From positions 62,001-126,000 of the forward strand of contig JAHIQM010000015.1 in assembly GCA_018902545.1 (NCBI GenBank): DNA of 64,000 bases, in the 5' to 3' direction. The notes under the pieces were generated by a model. That model searched no databases. It was given only the letters and a program-made list of their open reading frames with translations, and had not been told where the DNA came from. Source of the DNA: Pseudomonadota bacterium. Lineage in GTDB: Bacteria > Desulfobacterota > Desulfovibrionia > Desulfovibrionales > Desulfomicrobiaceae. Shown in pieces: positions 33,825 through 43,156 of the stretch (the first letter of the stretch is position 1; each line of letters begins with the position of its first letter). A program made the position numbers and the translations under genes.

Positions 33825-33999
33825 GCTGGGTTTCCATGCCTTGCTCACGCCGCGTCAGAACTCCTTCGCGGGCCTCGTACTGTTGAACCATTGCGTGCCT
33901 GGAACAAAATTGGTGGTACGCGATCGGCAATGGTTCAACAAACGATGCCTGGCTCAGTCAGACAGCTGACGCGGCGTGAGCAAGGCATGGAAACCCAGC
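33825..33999 (-). repeat. Palindromic element, copy 2 (inverted relative to copy 1)
   Basis: The outer arms 33825-33858 and 33966-33999 are a perfect 34-bp inverted repeat. The inner stem GTTGAACCATTGC (33882-33894) pairs perfectly with GCAATGGTTCAAC (33927-33939) around a 32-nt loop. On the minus strand, the segment 33966-33940 is 26/27 identical to 26740-26766 of copy 1, and 33881-33859 is about 19/23 identical to 26828-26850. The outer-stem sequence is unrelated to that of copy 1 apart from a terminal GGGTTT. It lies in the gap between fumarase beta and malic enzyme. Confidence 0.82.
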
Positions 34000-34036
34000 C
34001 TGCGGCACGTCATATCAGTTCGTAAGAAAAGTCGGA

Positions 34037-34594
34037 CTACTCCAGCCCCGCCGCCTTCCGGTCGGGCTGCACGTACAATTCTCCGCCATGGGAATCGTTG
34101 ATGACCAGCAGCGGGAAGTCAACCACGGTCAGTTCGCGGATGGCCTCTGGCCCCAGTTCATCAAAAGCGATGACTGTGGCCGCGGTGATGCATTTGGACA
34201 GGAGCGCGCCAGCCCCGCCTGTGGCGCCGAAGTACACGGCCGTATGGTCTTTCAAGGCCTGCTTGACCGCGTCGCTCCTCTTGCCCTTGCCGACCGAGGC
34301 CTTGCAGCCAAGGGAATGCAGGCGCGGGGCGTAGGTGTCCATGCGGTAGCTGGTGGTCGGACCGGCCGAGCCGATGGGGCGGCCGGGGGGCGCGGGGCTT
34401 GGCCCCACATAGTAGATGACCGAGCCTTTCAGTTCGAAGGGCAAGGGCTCCGCATTGTCCAGCAGGTCGATGAGCCGCTTGTGGGCCGCGTCGCGCGCCG
34501 TATAGATGGTTCCCGTCAGCTTGACCACGTCACCGGCCTTGAGCCTAGCCATGGCTTCGTCCGTCAGCGGGGTCTGCAATGTGTATTCGGCCAT
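34037..34594 (-). CDS. Class I fumarase, beta subunit (C-terminal, swivel domain)
   Basis: 185 residues: MAEYTLQTPLTDEAMARLKA, VGPSPAPPGRPIGSAGPTTS (substrate loop), YFGATGGAGALLSKCI and FPLLVINDSHGGELY. Together with the alpha subunit it forms a heterodimeric, oxygen-sensitive [4Fe-4S] fumarate hydratase, equivalent to a class I fumarase split in two (TtdB-like). The start at 34594 is set by GGAGGTGG upstream and by one-base overlap with the alpha-subunit gene. A tartrate dehydratase would look similar; the frd context favours fumarase. Confidence 0.9.
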   Translation of the reverse strand: MAEYTLQTPLTDEAMARLKAGDVVKLTGTIYTARDAAHKRLIDLLDNAEPLPFELKGSVIYYVGPSPAPPGRPIGSAGPTTSYRMDTYAPRLHSLGCKASVGKGKRSDAVKQALKDHTAVYFGATGGAGALLSKCITAATVIAFDELGPEAIRELTVVDFPLLVINDSHGGELYVQPDRKAAGLE

Positions 34595-35433
34595 CAGATT
34601 TCCACCTCCTGATGTCTGGAGGAATGACACTGGATATTCACGGCCAGGGGCAGGCTCGCGATGTGGCAGGGGCTCATGGCGATCTTGACGCCAAGGCAAG
34701 TGGTCTTGCCGCCCAGACCCATGGGCCCGATGCCAAGCCGGTTCAGGGCTTCGAGGAGCTCGTCCTCCATGGCCGCGAGCTTGGGGTCCGGGTTCACGTC
34801 GTCCAGCTTTCGCAGGAGCGCCTTTTTGGCCAGGATGGGCGCGTAGTCAAAGGTGCCGCCCACGCCGATGCCCACCACCGTGGGCGGGCAGGGGTTGGGA
34901 CCGGCTTCGGCCACGCGCTCGATGACGAACTTCTTGATGCCCGCCCAGCCCTGGGCCGGGGAGAGCATGGTCACGCGGGACATGTTCTCGCTGCCGCCGC
35001 CCTTGGCCATGAAGGCAATTTTCAGCCTGTCGCCGGGCACGATGTCGAAATGAATGATGGCCGGGGTGTTATCTTTTGTGTTGGCGCGGGTCAGGGGGTC
35101 GCAGGCGGATTTGCGCAGAAAGCCGTCGGCATATCCCTTGCGCACGCCTTCATTGATGGCTTCGCGGATGTTCATGCCCTCGACACGCAGGTCCTCGCCC
35201 ATCTCCACGAAGAAGACGGCCAGGCCCGTGTCCTGGCACAGGGGCAGCCCCGTTTCCTCGGCCAACTCGTAGTTTTCGGTCAGCTGGCGGAAGACTTCCT
35301 TGGCTGCCGGGGATTCTTCCCGGGCCGCGCACTCGGCGAACCGCTGGCGCACGTCGCTTGGCAGGTAGCGGTTGGAGTCGATGCACATCTTGGCCACGGT
35401 ATCGATGACGTGGGTGGCGTTCAGTGTTCGCAT
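34594..35433 (-). CDS. Class I fumarase, alpha subunit (Fe-S domain)
   Basis: 279 residues with the three cluster-ligand cysteine regions: LPLCQDTGLAVFFVEMG, GPNPCPPTVVGIGVGG and LGGKTTCLGVKIA. It holds the [4Fe-4S] cluster of the two-subunit hydratase and interconverts fumarate and malate. The start at 35433 (MRTLNATHVI) follows the frdB stop by 2 bp, so it belongs to the frd operon. Length is normal for alpha subunits (about 280). Confidence 0.92.
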   Translation of the reverse strand: MRTLNATHVIDTVAKMCIDSNRYLPSDVRQRFAECAAREESPAAKEVFRQLTENYELAEETGLPLCQDTGLAVFFVEMGEDLRVEGMNIREAINEGVRKGYADGFLRKSACDPLTRANTKDNTPAIIHFDIVPGDRLKIAFMAKGGGSENMSRVTMLSPAQGWAGIKKFVIERVAEAGPNPCPPTVVGIGVGGTFDYAPILAKKALLRKLDDVNPDPKLAAMEDELLEALNRLGIGPMGLGGKTTCLGVKIAMSPCHIASLPLAVNIQCHSSRHQEVEI

Positions 35434-35435
35434 GT

Positions 35436-36173
35436 CTATTTCCTGATAAACTGTTTGATGGCGGTGATGCCCATTTTGCGCCGCAGGAAGCCGAGCTGGT
35501 TCTGCAGGGGCAGCTTCTTGGGACAGACATCCTCGCAGGCGAGCAGGCCCATGCAACCGAAGATGCCGTAGTCGTTGCCGATGATGTCGAAGTACTGGTT
35601 GTCCGTGCGTTGGTCGCGCGGGTCGATGACGAAGCGGGCAATGCGGTTCAGGGCCGCCGCGCCCATGAAGTCTTCACGCAGCCGCGCCGTGCCGCAGGCC
35701 GCGATGCAGCAGCCGCACTCGACGCAGCGCTCGAGCTCGTAGATCTCCTCGGCCACGGCGTTGTCCATGCGCTCTTCTTCCTTGGCCGAGTCGAATTCCT
35801 TGGTGGTGTGGATCCAGGACTCGGTCTTCTGGTACATCTCGCGGAACCAGATGCCGGTGTCCACGGACAGGTCGCCGATGAGCTTGAAGACGGGCAGGGG
35901 CAGAAGCGTGATGATCTCGGGCAGGTCCTTGGTCTTGGTCTGGCAGGCCAGACCCGGGCGGCCGTTGATGACCATGGCGCAGGCCCCGCAGATGCCCGCC
36001 CGGCAGCAGAAGTCAAAGATCAGACCAGGGTCCTGTTCCTCGCGCAGACGGTTGAGCGCGATGAAGAGGGTCATGTTGGTGGTCTCCTCCATCACAAAGG
36101 TCTGCATGTGCGGAGCGGAATCCTTGTCCTCGGGATTGTAGCGGAATATTTCAAACTGGAGCAGTCGTCCCAT
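35436..36173 (-). CDS. frdB: Fumarate reductase iron-sulfur subunit FrdB
   Basis: 245 residues with the [2Fe-2S] plant-type cluster motif CCRAGICGACAMVING (about 61-76) and C-terminal [4Fe-4S]/[3Fe-4S] motifs CVECGCCIAACG and CMGLLACEDVCP. It carries electrons from the haem subunit to FrdA. It lies 12 bp after frdA and 2 bp before the fumarase alpha gene. Spacing and lengths match the Wolinella-type quinol:fumarate reductase B subunit. Confidence 0.95.
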   Translation of the reverse strand: MGRLLQFEIFRYNPEDKDSAPHMQTFVMEETTNMTLFIALNRLREEQDPGLIFDFCCRAGICGACAMVINGRPGLACQTKTKDLPEIITLLPLPVFKLIGDLSVDTGIWFREMYQKTESWIHTTKEFDSAKEEERMDNAVAEEIYELERCVECGCCIAACGTARLREDFMGAAALNRIARFVIDPRDQRTDNQYFDIIGNDYGIFGCMGLLACEDVCPKKLPLQNQLGFLRRKMGITAIKQFIRK

Positions 36174-36185
36174 ATCGTGTCCCTC

Positions 36186-38045
36186 TTACTTGCTCTTCGT
36201 GATGGTCTTGGCCTCGATTTCCTGTGGGTCGGCATGAATGATCTTGCCGCCGCCATAGCCGCGCTCTCCCGGAGGAATCTCGAAGTGCGGGGTCGCCTCT
36301 TCGTATTTGAGCTCCGGCATGGTTTGTCCTTCGGGCCAGTAGGCCAGGGTGCGGTTCAGCCAGTTCTGGTCGTCGCGGGCCGGGAAGTCCTCGCGGTTGT
36401 GGCTGCCGCGGCTCTCCCGGCGCACCAGGGCGGCCTGGGCGATGCACATGGCCAGACGGACCTGACCCTGGATCTTGAGCGCTGCGGCCACTTCGTGGTT
36501 GGCGCCAAGGCCCTTGGAGACCAGACCGATCCTGGCGGAGCGCTCAAGCAAGCCCTGCAGCACCTCGACGCAAGTGCTCAGGTCCTGTTCGTTGCGGAAC
36601 ACGAAGCAGCCCTGCATGAGCGCTTCCTGCATCTCGGCGCGGACCTTGTAGACGTTTTCCTTGCCCAGACGACCGCTGATCAGGTTGTCGATACGTTCCT
36701 GCTGGCGTTTGGCCTCGGAGTTGATGTCGCCCGTCTTGAAAGACGTCTCGTTGCCTTTGAGGAACTCGACGATCTTGACGCCGATGATGCCGCCCGCGAC
36801 CACGGTCTCGGCCAGGGAGTTGCCGCCCAGGCGGTTGAAACCGTGCATGTCCCAGCAGGCAGCCTCACCGGCCGAGAAAAGGCCTTTGAGGCCATAGGCC
36901 GCGCCGTTCTTGTCCGTACGCACCCCGGCCATGGTGTAGTGCTGGGTCGGACGCACGGGGATGAGCTGGGTGCGGGCATCAACGCCCAGGAAGTTCTGGC
37001 AGATCTCGTCCACTTCGCGCAGCTTGGTGGAGATGTGCTTGTCGCCCAGGTGCCGGATGTCGAGCCAGAGGTGCTCGCCGTAGGCCGAGGCCACGCCCTT
37101 GCCTGCGCGCATGTGCTCGGTCATGCGCCGCGAGACCACGTCGCGGGAGGCCAGCTCGGCCTTCTCGGGCTCGTAGATGTGCATGAAGCGCTCTTCGTTG
37201 ACGTCAAGGAGCGTCCCGCCGTCGCCGCGACAGCCCTCGGTCACCAGAATGTCCGTGGGCACGATGCCCGTGGGATGAAACTGGATGGCCTCGGGGTTGC
37301 CGATGGGCACCACGCCCGTGTCCTGGGCGATGACGTGACCGCCGCCGTCGCAAATGACCGCGTTGGTCGTGGCCTTGTAGAGACGCCCGAAGCCGCCGGT
37401 GCAGATGGCCGTGGCCTTGGCCAGATAGGTTTCAAGCTTGCCGGTGCGCAGGCAGCGCACGATGGCGCCCATGCACTGCTCGCCGTCATGGATGAGCGAG
37501 ATGGCTTCCTTGCGATCGAGGACATTGATGCCAAGCTCGGCGCACTTGTTGTCCATGGTGCACATGACCGCGTGGCCCGTGCCGTCGGAGGTGTAGCAGG
37601 TGCGCCACTTGGCCGTGCCGCCGAAGGAGCGGGCCGTGATCAGGCCTTCCTTCTCGGGCTTTTCGAATTTCTCGAATTTTTCGCCGCCCTTGAAGTAGGT
37701 GGATGTGCCCGGGACCACGCGGTTCCATGGCACGCCCCAGTGGGCCAGGCGGCGCATCTCGATGGGCGCGGCGTCGGCGAAGAGCCGGGCCACTTCCTGG
37801 TCGCAGCCCCAGTCCGAGCCCTTGACCGTGTCCATGAAATGCACATCCACGTTGTCGCCCTCACCCATGGCGCAGTTGCCCAGCGCCGCCTGCATGCCGC
37901 CCTGGGCTGCGGAGGAATGAGACCGCCGCGCCGGAACGATGGACAGGCAGATGACGTTGAAACCGGCCAACGCGGACTCCACGGCCACGCGCTCACCAGC
38001 CAGGCCCGCGCCGATAACCAGAAGATCGGAATAATAAGTTTGCAT
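36186..38045 (-). CDS. frdA: Fumarate reductase flavoprotein subunit FrdA
   Basis: 619 residues: FAD-binding DLLVIGAGLAGERVAVESAL, the flavin-linking His motif SHSSAAQGGMQAALGN, substrate-site FHPTGIVPTDILVTEGCRGD and the HTMAG-like YTMAGVRTDKNG. The active-site region and length fit succinate dehydrogenase/fumarate reductase A subunits. The start at 38045 is the family start; upstream sequence merely shadows frdC. It is the second gene of frdCAB, so it is a quinol:fumarate reductase in the reductive direction, though it could run as succinate dehydrogenase. Confidence 0.96.
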   Translation of the reverse strand: MQTYYSDLLVIGAGLAGERVAVESALAGFNVICLSIVPARRSHSSAAQGGMQAALGNCAMGEGDNVDVHFMDTVKGSDWGCDQEVARLFADAAPIEMRRLAHWGVPWNRVVPGTSTYFKGGEKFEKFEKPEKEGLITARSFGGTAKWRTCYTSDGTGHAVMCTMDNKCAELGINVLDRKEAISLIHDGEQCMGAIVRCLRTGKLETYLAKATAICTGGFGRLYKATTNAVICDGGGHVIAQDTGVVPIGNPEAIQFHPTGIVPTDILVTEGCRGDGGTLLDVNEERFMHIYEPEKAELASRDVVSRRMTEHMRAGKGVASAYGEHLWLDIRHLGDKHISTKLREVDEICQNFLGVDARTQLIPVRPTQHYTMAGVRTDKNGAAYGLKGLFSAGEAACWDMHGFNRLGGNSLAETVVAGGIIGVKIVEFLKGNETSFKTGDINSEAKRQQERIDNLISGRLGKENVYKVRAEMQEALMQGCFVFRNEQDLSTCVEVLQGLLERSARIGLVSKGLGANHEVAAALKIQGQVRLAMCIAQAALVRRESRGSHNREDFPARDDQNWLNRTLAYWPEGQTMPELKYEEATPHFEIPPGERGYGGGKIIHADPQEIEAKTITKSK

Positions 38046-38056
38046 GCCTTCCCCCT

Positions 38057-38701
38057 TTAGCCCAAAAATGCGAAGCGCAATAAGGTAACGAGACCAATAG
38101 CCATGAACACCGCGAACATGATGTTCTCGACCTTCTTGGCCTTGGGACGGTCGGCAGTCTTGATAAAGCCCCACTTCACGCCGATGCGGTAGAACCCGAC
38201 CGAAACATGCAGCTCGATGCTCGGCAGCAGGATCAGATAGAACCAGCCCCAGCCTTCCTGCACGCGTGCGGCGGACTTGGCGGCGGTGATGGGCAGGTCC
38301 GAGAGAACCACGAAAATATGGATGGAGCCCATGATCAGCACGATCATGGCCGTCACGGCCTGGACCACCCACAGCCAGGTGTCGGCGTGATGCATCATCT
38401 TGGCGTGCGCCCAGATGGTCTTCTGCCCTTCGGCGCGGAAGGGGATCTTGCGCGCGGCCAGGATGAAGTGGATGATCATGGTGAAGAAGATCACAGGGCC
38501 GCCCACCTGGGCCATGTACGTGACCTCAAAAAATTCGGCGATGGCGTCCATGATGCGCGGCGAAATGACCACGGACGAGACCAGCAGCATGTGGCACCAC
38601 ATGAACAGGACAAGACCGGCACCGGTGAGCATCTGGAGCCAGTCGAGGTACGCATCCCGGCGTCCAGGACGCACGACATGCATGGTGGCATCAACGGACA
38701 T
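38057..38701 (-). CDS. frdC: Fumarate reductase dihaem cytochrome b subunit FrdC
   Basis: 214 residues with five membrane helices and His residues in the helices at GLVLFMWCHMLLVSS, FTMIIHFILAARK, MHHADTWLWVVQ, IMGSIHIFVVL and PSIELHVSVGFYR, like the single-C-subunit (Wolinella-type B) fumarate reductase that binds two haems. GGAGGAAGT precedes the ATG at 38701, so the in-frame starts at 38731 and 38752 are not preferred. It is the promoter-proximal gene of frdCAB-fum-mae. The upstream 233-bp gap is shared with the divergent copper ATPase gene. Confidence 0.92.
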   Translation of the reverse strand: MSVDATMHVVRPGRRDAYLDWLQMLTGAGLVLFMWCHMLLVSSVVISPRIMDAIAEFFEVTYMAQVGGPVIFFTMIIHFILAARKIPFRAEGQKTIWAHAKMMHHADTWLWVVQAVTAMIVLIMGSIHIFVVLSDLPITAAKSAARVQEGWGWFYLILLPSIELHVSVGFYRIGVKWGFIKTADRPKAKKVENIMFAVFMAIGLVTLLRFAFLG

Positions 38702-38934
38702 ACTTCCTCCGAAGTTGCGGAGCCAATGCATTGCTGACTCCTGGTTGAACAACCAATTTATTTTTCAAGAAACGATGGGCGTCCGAAGACTTTCGGAAAA
38801 GAAATTTTGCAGGTATGATGGCTACTCGAATACAATTGATCAGTCAATCACATGCCGCGACAGGGCGCTTGCGACATGCGTGGCAAAAGATGCATAACAA
38901 CATGAAACAACTGAAATATATCCTGGGGTAAAGC

Positions 38935-41409
38935 ATGGATTCGAAATCACGTTCAGTACGTTTACCTGTCGGCGGAATGCACTGCGCGGCCTGCTCGACC
39001 CGCATCGAAAAAGTGGTCGGGGGCATGCCGGGAGTGGAGAAAATCTCCGTCAATCTGGCAACCGAAGAGATGGATCTGCGCTTTGACCCTCAGCACGCGC
39101 CCTTGGACAAGGTCCTGGAGCAGGTACGAGAGTTGGGATTTTCCGTAGAAGCGCCTACAGGGCAAAGCGTGCTGGAGCTTAAGATAGGCGGGATGCATTG
39201 CGCGGCCTGCTCTTCGCGCATCGAACGCGTCACGGGCCGCATGGAGGGTGTGGCGGAGGCCAGCGTCAATTTGGGCGCGGAAAGCGGGCGTTTCGTCTTT
39301 GACCCGGCCCTTGTCTCGCAACGCACCCTTCGCCAGACCATCCACGACGCAGGTTTCACCACGGACATCCCGCAAAAGGAGAATGTTGGAGACGAAGAGG
39401 CACGGATCGCCGCGCGGCTTGAGGAGAAAAAGCGGGTCGTTCTCTGGTCCATGGCCTTTGCCCTGCCGCTCCTTGTCCTCTCCATGGGGCACATGTGGGG
39501 CATGCCCCTGCCGGGCTGGCTTGACCCCATGCACGCGCCGGGAACCTTTGCCCTGGTCCAGCTGCTGCTGACCCTGCCCGTGGTCTGGAGCGGGCGGAGC
39601 TTCTATCTGATCGGCTTCCCGGCCCTGGCCAGGCGTGCCCCGAACATGGACTCGCTGGTGGCCGTGGGCACGGGTGCGGCGTTGGTCTATTCCTTGTGGA
39701 ACACCATCGAGATCTGGCTCGGCGTGGACGCCATGGCCCGCGCCATGGACCTTTATTACGAATCGGCCGCCGTGCTCATCGCCATGATCTCGCTGGGCAA
39801 GTTTTTCGAGGCCCGCTCCGTGTCGAAGACCACGGGCGCGGTGCGGGCGCTCATGGCCCTGGCGCCGGACACGGCTACCCTGGTGGACGGCGAGGAAGAG
39901 CGCAAGATCCCGGTGGAGGAGATCGAGCCCGGCGACCTGTTGCGCATCCGCCCCGGCGAGCGCCTGCCAGTTGACGGGGATGTGGCTGAAGGGGAGAGCC
40001 ATGTGGACGAATCCATGCTCACCGGTGAGCCCCTCCCGGTACGCCGGGGTCCCGGCGACCGCGTCTTCGGCGGCACGCTCAACACCACGGGCGCGTTTGT
40101 CATGCGCGCCGCCCTGGTAGGCGAGGACACCATGCTCGCCCGCATCGTAAAGCTGGTCCGCGACGCCCAAGGGTCCAAGGCCCCCATCGCCAGCCTGGCC
40201 GACACCATCAGCTATTATTTCGTGCCCGTGGTCATGGTCCTGGCTGTGGTCTCTGGTCTGGCGTGGTACTTTTTCAGCGACGAACCCTTTGTGTTCGCCC
40301 TGCGCATCGCCATCTCCGTGCTGGTCATCGCCTGCCCCTGCGCCATGGGCCTGGCCACGCCGACCTCCATCATGGTCGGCACGGGCCGGGGCGCACAGCT
40401 GGGCGTTTTGATCAAGTCCGGTCGCGCCCTGCAGCGCGCCGGAGAGCTTGGCACCCTGGTCTTCGACAAGACCGGGACGCTGACCGTTGGCAAGCCGGTG
40501 CTCTCTGAAGTCTGGATCGACCCGGCTGCGGGGATCGACAAGGACACCCTGCTGCGCCTGTCCGCCTCCATCGAGGCCCAGTCCGAGCATCCGCTGGCCC
40601 GGGCCGTGGTCCAGGCCGTGCAGGGTCCGCTGCCCAAGACTGCGGACTTTCTGTCCGTGCCCGGCCAGGGCGTGACCGCCACGGTAGAGGGCCGCACTGT
40701 CGCCATCGGCAACGAGCGGCTGATGCTGGCCCGGAATCTGAATCTGGAATCGGCCAAGGCCGAGCGCGAGCGCATGGAAGAAAACGGAGCCACCGTGGTC
40801 CATGTGGCCGTGGATGGACGCCTGGCGGGCCTCTTGGCCGTAAGCGACCAGTTGCGGCCCGAATCAAAGGGAGCCGTGCAGCGTCTGCGCGAGCTGGGCA
40901 TGGAGATTGTCCTTTTGACGGGAGACTCCGAGCGTGCGGCCCAGGCCGTGGCCGAGCAGCTTGGCATAACGCGCGTCGTGGCCGGAGTGCTGCCGGACCG
41001 CAAGGCCGAGGAGATCGCCCTCCTGCAAGCGGAAGGGCGTGTCGTGGGCATGGTCGGCGACCGGATCAACGACGCCCCGGCCCTGGCCAAGGCCGACCTG
41101 GGCGTGGCCATGGGCGGCGGCATGGACGTGGCCCTGGAGTCGGGAGATGTCGTGCTCATGCGCGAAGACCTGTCCGGCGTGCTCACGGCGCTGTCCTTAA
41201 GCCGGGCAGTGATGCGCAACATCCGCCAGAATCTCTTCTGGGCCTTCGCCTTCAACACCATCGGCCTGCCCATCGCCGCTGGCTTCCTGTACATCTTCGG
41301 CGGGCCGACCATGAGCCCCATGCTGGCAGGCACGGCCATGGCCATGAGCTCGGTTTTCGTGGTCACCAACGCCTTGCGGTTGCGTTTTTTTGTTCCACCC
41401 CACGCATAA
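38935..41409 (+). CDS. copA: Copper-exporting P1B-type ATPase CopA
   Basis: 824 residues: two N-terminal metal-binding domains with [11 protein letters not shown] (Cys 17, 20) and [11 protein letters not shown] (Cys 89, 92), eight predicted membrane helices, the TGEP-type [23 protein letters not shown] (copper-site CPC, about 467-469), phosphorylation [10 protein letters not shown] (about 509) and the hinge. The hinge reads [12 protein letters not shown], where most P-type ATPases have GDGxND. It exports Cu(I) from the cytoplasm. It is divergent from frdC with no recognisable CueR-type palindrome between them. Confidence 0.94.
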   Translation: MDSKSRSVRLPVGGMHCAACSTRIEKVVGGMPGVEKISVNLATEEMDLRFDPQHAPLDKVLEQVRELGFSVEAPTGQSVLELKIGGMHCAACSSRIERVTGRMEGVAEASVNLGAESGRFVFDPALVSQRTLRQTIHDAGFTTDIPQKENVGDEEARIAARLEEKKRVVLWSMAFALPLLVLSMGHMWGMPLPGWLDPMHAPGTFALVQLLLTLPVVWSGRSFYLIGFPALARRAPNMDSLVAVGTGAALVYSLWNTIEIWLGVDAMARAMDLYYESAAVLIAMISLGKFFEARSVSKTTGAVRALMALAPDTATLVDGEEERKIPVEEIEPGDLLRIRPGERLPVDGDVAEGESHVDESMLTGEPLPVRRGPGDRVFGGTLNTTGAFVMRAALVGEDTMLARIVKLVRDAQGSKAPIASLADTISYYFVPVVMVLAVVSGLAWYFFSDEPFVFALRIAISVLVIACPCAMGLATPTSIMVGTGRGAQLGVLIKSGRALQRAGELGTLVFDKTGTLTVGKPVLSEVWIDPAAGIDKDTLLRLSASIEAQSEHPLARAVVQAVQGPLPKTADFLSVPGQGVTATVEGRTVAIGNERLMLARNLNLESAKAERERMEENGATVVHVAVDGRLAGLLAVSDQLRPESKGAVQRLRELGMEIVLLTGDSERAAQAVAEQLGITRVVAGVLPDRKAEEIALLQAEGRVVGMVGDRINDAPALAKADLGVAMGGGMDVALESGDVVLMREDLSGVLTALSLSRAVMRNIRQNLFWAFAFNTIGLPIAAGFLYIFGGPTMSPMLAGTAMAMSSVFVVTNALRLRFFVPPHA

Positions 41410-41458
41410 ATGTAATACGTTCAAAACCAGTCCTTATTTTTTGCGCGGAGCGAAGAAC

Positions 41459-42649
41459 ATGAACAAACGCATCGAGCAGGTCCTGCCCGGTGAAATTCTG
41501 GCGGCGGACCTCAAAGACCCTGCGGGCCGCCTTCTTTTCCCCCGGGGGGCGACGCTGACGGAAAACGTCATCGAAGCGTTGACCCATCGCGGGGTGACCG
41601 ATGTCGAGGTCGAAGACGCCCGCAAGCGGCTGAGCACGGCGCAGTTGAAGCAGGCCGCCGAGCGGGCGCGCAAATTCTACGCCGGGCATGACGTGAGCTT
41701 GCCCCCCGGACCGGTTCTGCTGGGCCTGCGCACCGAAGCCGAAGCCCTGCGCATGGAGCAGGGACTCTCCCCTCTGCTGCGTGACTGCCGAGGCCCTCTC
41801 GGATCGGTTCTCTCCTCCAAGGAGCTGCCCGTGTTCTGTCTGGAGAGCTTCGAGCCCCCGCAGCTCTCCGCCGTGGCCCAGGAGCTCAATCTGGCCCTGA
41901 GCGTACCCGACCCTTCAAGCAGCACGGTCGTGGAGATCATCAGCCGCAGCCCCGGCCTCACGGCCAGGCTTCTGCGTCTGGTGAACACGCCAATCTACGG
42001 ATTCCAGCGCAAGGTCGAAACCATTTCCAGGGCCGTATCCATCGTCGGCCTGCGCGAAGTGGGCCTGCTCGCCTCCAGCCTGCTCATGGTCGAGCAGTTC
42101 GGTGTCATCCCCAAATCCGTGATCGAGATGCGCACCTTTCTCGAACACAGCCTCGGTTGCGCCCTGACCTGCAAGGAACTGGCAGAAACCACAGGTCTGG
42201 CCGAGGCGGAACAGGCTTTTGTGGCGGGCCTGCTTCATGATGTCGGTCGGCTCTACTTTTTCACGTCCTTTCCGGAACGCTCCAGATTCTGCATCGACAG
42301 CGCCCTCAAGCATCAGCGCCCTCTTTTGACCGAAGAGGCCCTGTTCTTCGGCGTAGACCATGCGACCATGGGACAGCGCCTGCTCGACGGGTGGAAAATG
42401 CCCGAAGGCCTTGGCCGTGTCGTGGGCAGTCACCACGATCCTCTGCTGGCCCCCGGGCTGCCCCTGGCCGGCATCGTCCATATGGCCGACATCCTCACCC
42501 ACGCCACCGGACTTGGATGCAGCGGCGAATGCGGGCCGCCCCAGGCTCATCCCGAGGTCATGGACCTGGTGCCCATCCGGCCTGAACAGATGGTCGATAT
42601 CGCGACCCGCATCGAGCAACGGCTCGGCGCGATCATGGGGGCGTTTTAA
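41459..42649 (+). CDS. HDOD-domain regulatory protein
   Basis: 396 residues. The C-terminal half is an HDOD domain: ELNLALSVPDPSSSTVVEII, SRSPGLTARLLRLVNTPIYG, ISRAVSIVGLREVGLLASS and FVAGLLHDVGRLYFFTSFPE. The HDOD His-Asp is present in HDVGR, but the fold usually lacks nuclease activity and acts in signalling. The N-terminal about 120 residues (NKRIEQVLPGEILAADLKDP) resemble DUF3391-like segments found before HD-GYP domains. GGAG precedes the ATG. It could regulate c-di-GMP, motility or stress; no target is evident. Confidence 0.78.
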   Translation: MNKRIEQVLPGEILAADLKDPAGRLLFPRGATLTENVIEALTHRGVTDVEVEDARKRLSTAQLKQAAERARKFYAGHDVSLPPGPVLLGLRTEAEALRMEQGLSPLLRDCRGPLGSVLSSKELPVFCLESFEPPQLSAVAQELNLALSVPDPSSSTVVEIISRSPGLTARLLRLVNTPIYGFQRKVETISRAVSIVGLREVGLLASSLLMVEQFGVIPKSVIEMRTFLEHSLGCALTCKELAETTGLAEAEQAFVAGLLHDVGRLYFFTSFPERSRFCIDSALKHQRPLLTEEALFFGVDHATMGQRLLDGWKMPEGLGRVVGSHHDPLLAPGLPLAGIVHMADILTHATGLGCSGECGPPQAHPEVMDLVPIRPEQMVDIATRIEQRLGAIMGAF

Positions 42650-42676
42650 GCAAATTCTTATAAAATAGGAGAATAC

Positions 42677-43135
42677 ATGCAGATCGAGCGCAAGAGCATC
42701 CCCGCCGCCACGGTCATTGAGGCGGCCGCGACACTGACCATCCCGGAAATCGCGGCCCATGCCGCAAAGATCATCCCCATGCTGATTGCGGAAGCAGAAT
42801 TCAGGGGCATGGCCGTGACCGGCCCATGCATATTCACGTATGAGGGCTGCGACGGATCTTTCGACAAGGAGTTTTCCCTGAAAATATCCTTTCCCGTGGA
42901 CGCCTGCCGGGGCCAGGGCGCCTTCGGCTGCGTGGAAATCCCGGCCCACCAATGCCTGAGCACGAGCTACCGGGGCCCCATAAGCGGGATCGGACCGGCC
43001 TGGAGCGCCTTCACCCCGCAGGCCGTGCAGCAGGGGCTTGCCTTGCAGCCCGTGGGACGTGAGGTGTACGTGGAATGGATAGACCACAGCAGCGTGGACA
43101 ATCTGATTGAACTGCGGATTCCTCTACAGGGCTGA
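42677..43135 (+). CDS. GyrI-like small-molecule-binding domain protein
   Basis: 152 residues with GyrI/SHS2-type features: MQIERKSIPAATVIEAAATL at the start, an internal repeat of strand-helix-strand type, and YRGPISGIGPAWSAFTPQAV plus YVEWIDHSSVDNLIELRIPL at the end. The family binds small ligands as effector domains or stand-alone drug-binding proteins. AGGAG precedes the ATG. It lies 27 bp after the HDOD gene, probably in the same transcript. Ligand unknown. Confidence 0.75.
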   Translation: MQIERKSIPAATVIEAAATLTIPEIAAHAAKIIPMLIAEAEFRGMAVTGPCIFTYEGCDGSFDKEFSLKISFPVDACRGQGAFGCVEIPAHQCLSTSYRGPISGIGPAWSAFTPQAVQQGLALQPVGREVYVEWIDHSSVDNLIELRIPLQG

Positions 43136-43156
43136 TCATCCAGGCAACATTCCGGT

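Noticed and set aside
35424..38060. 878-codon frame antisense to frdBA
   Set aside because: The same shadow effect over highly conserved fumarate reductase genes; composition is unnatural and no ribosome site fits.
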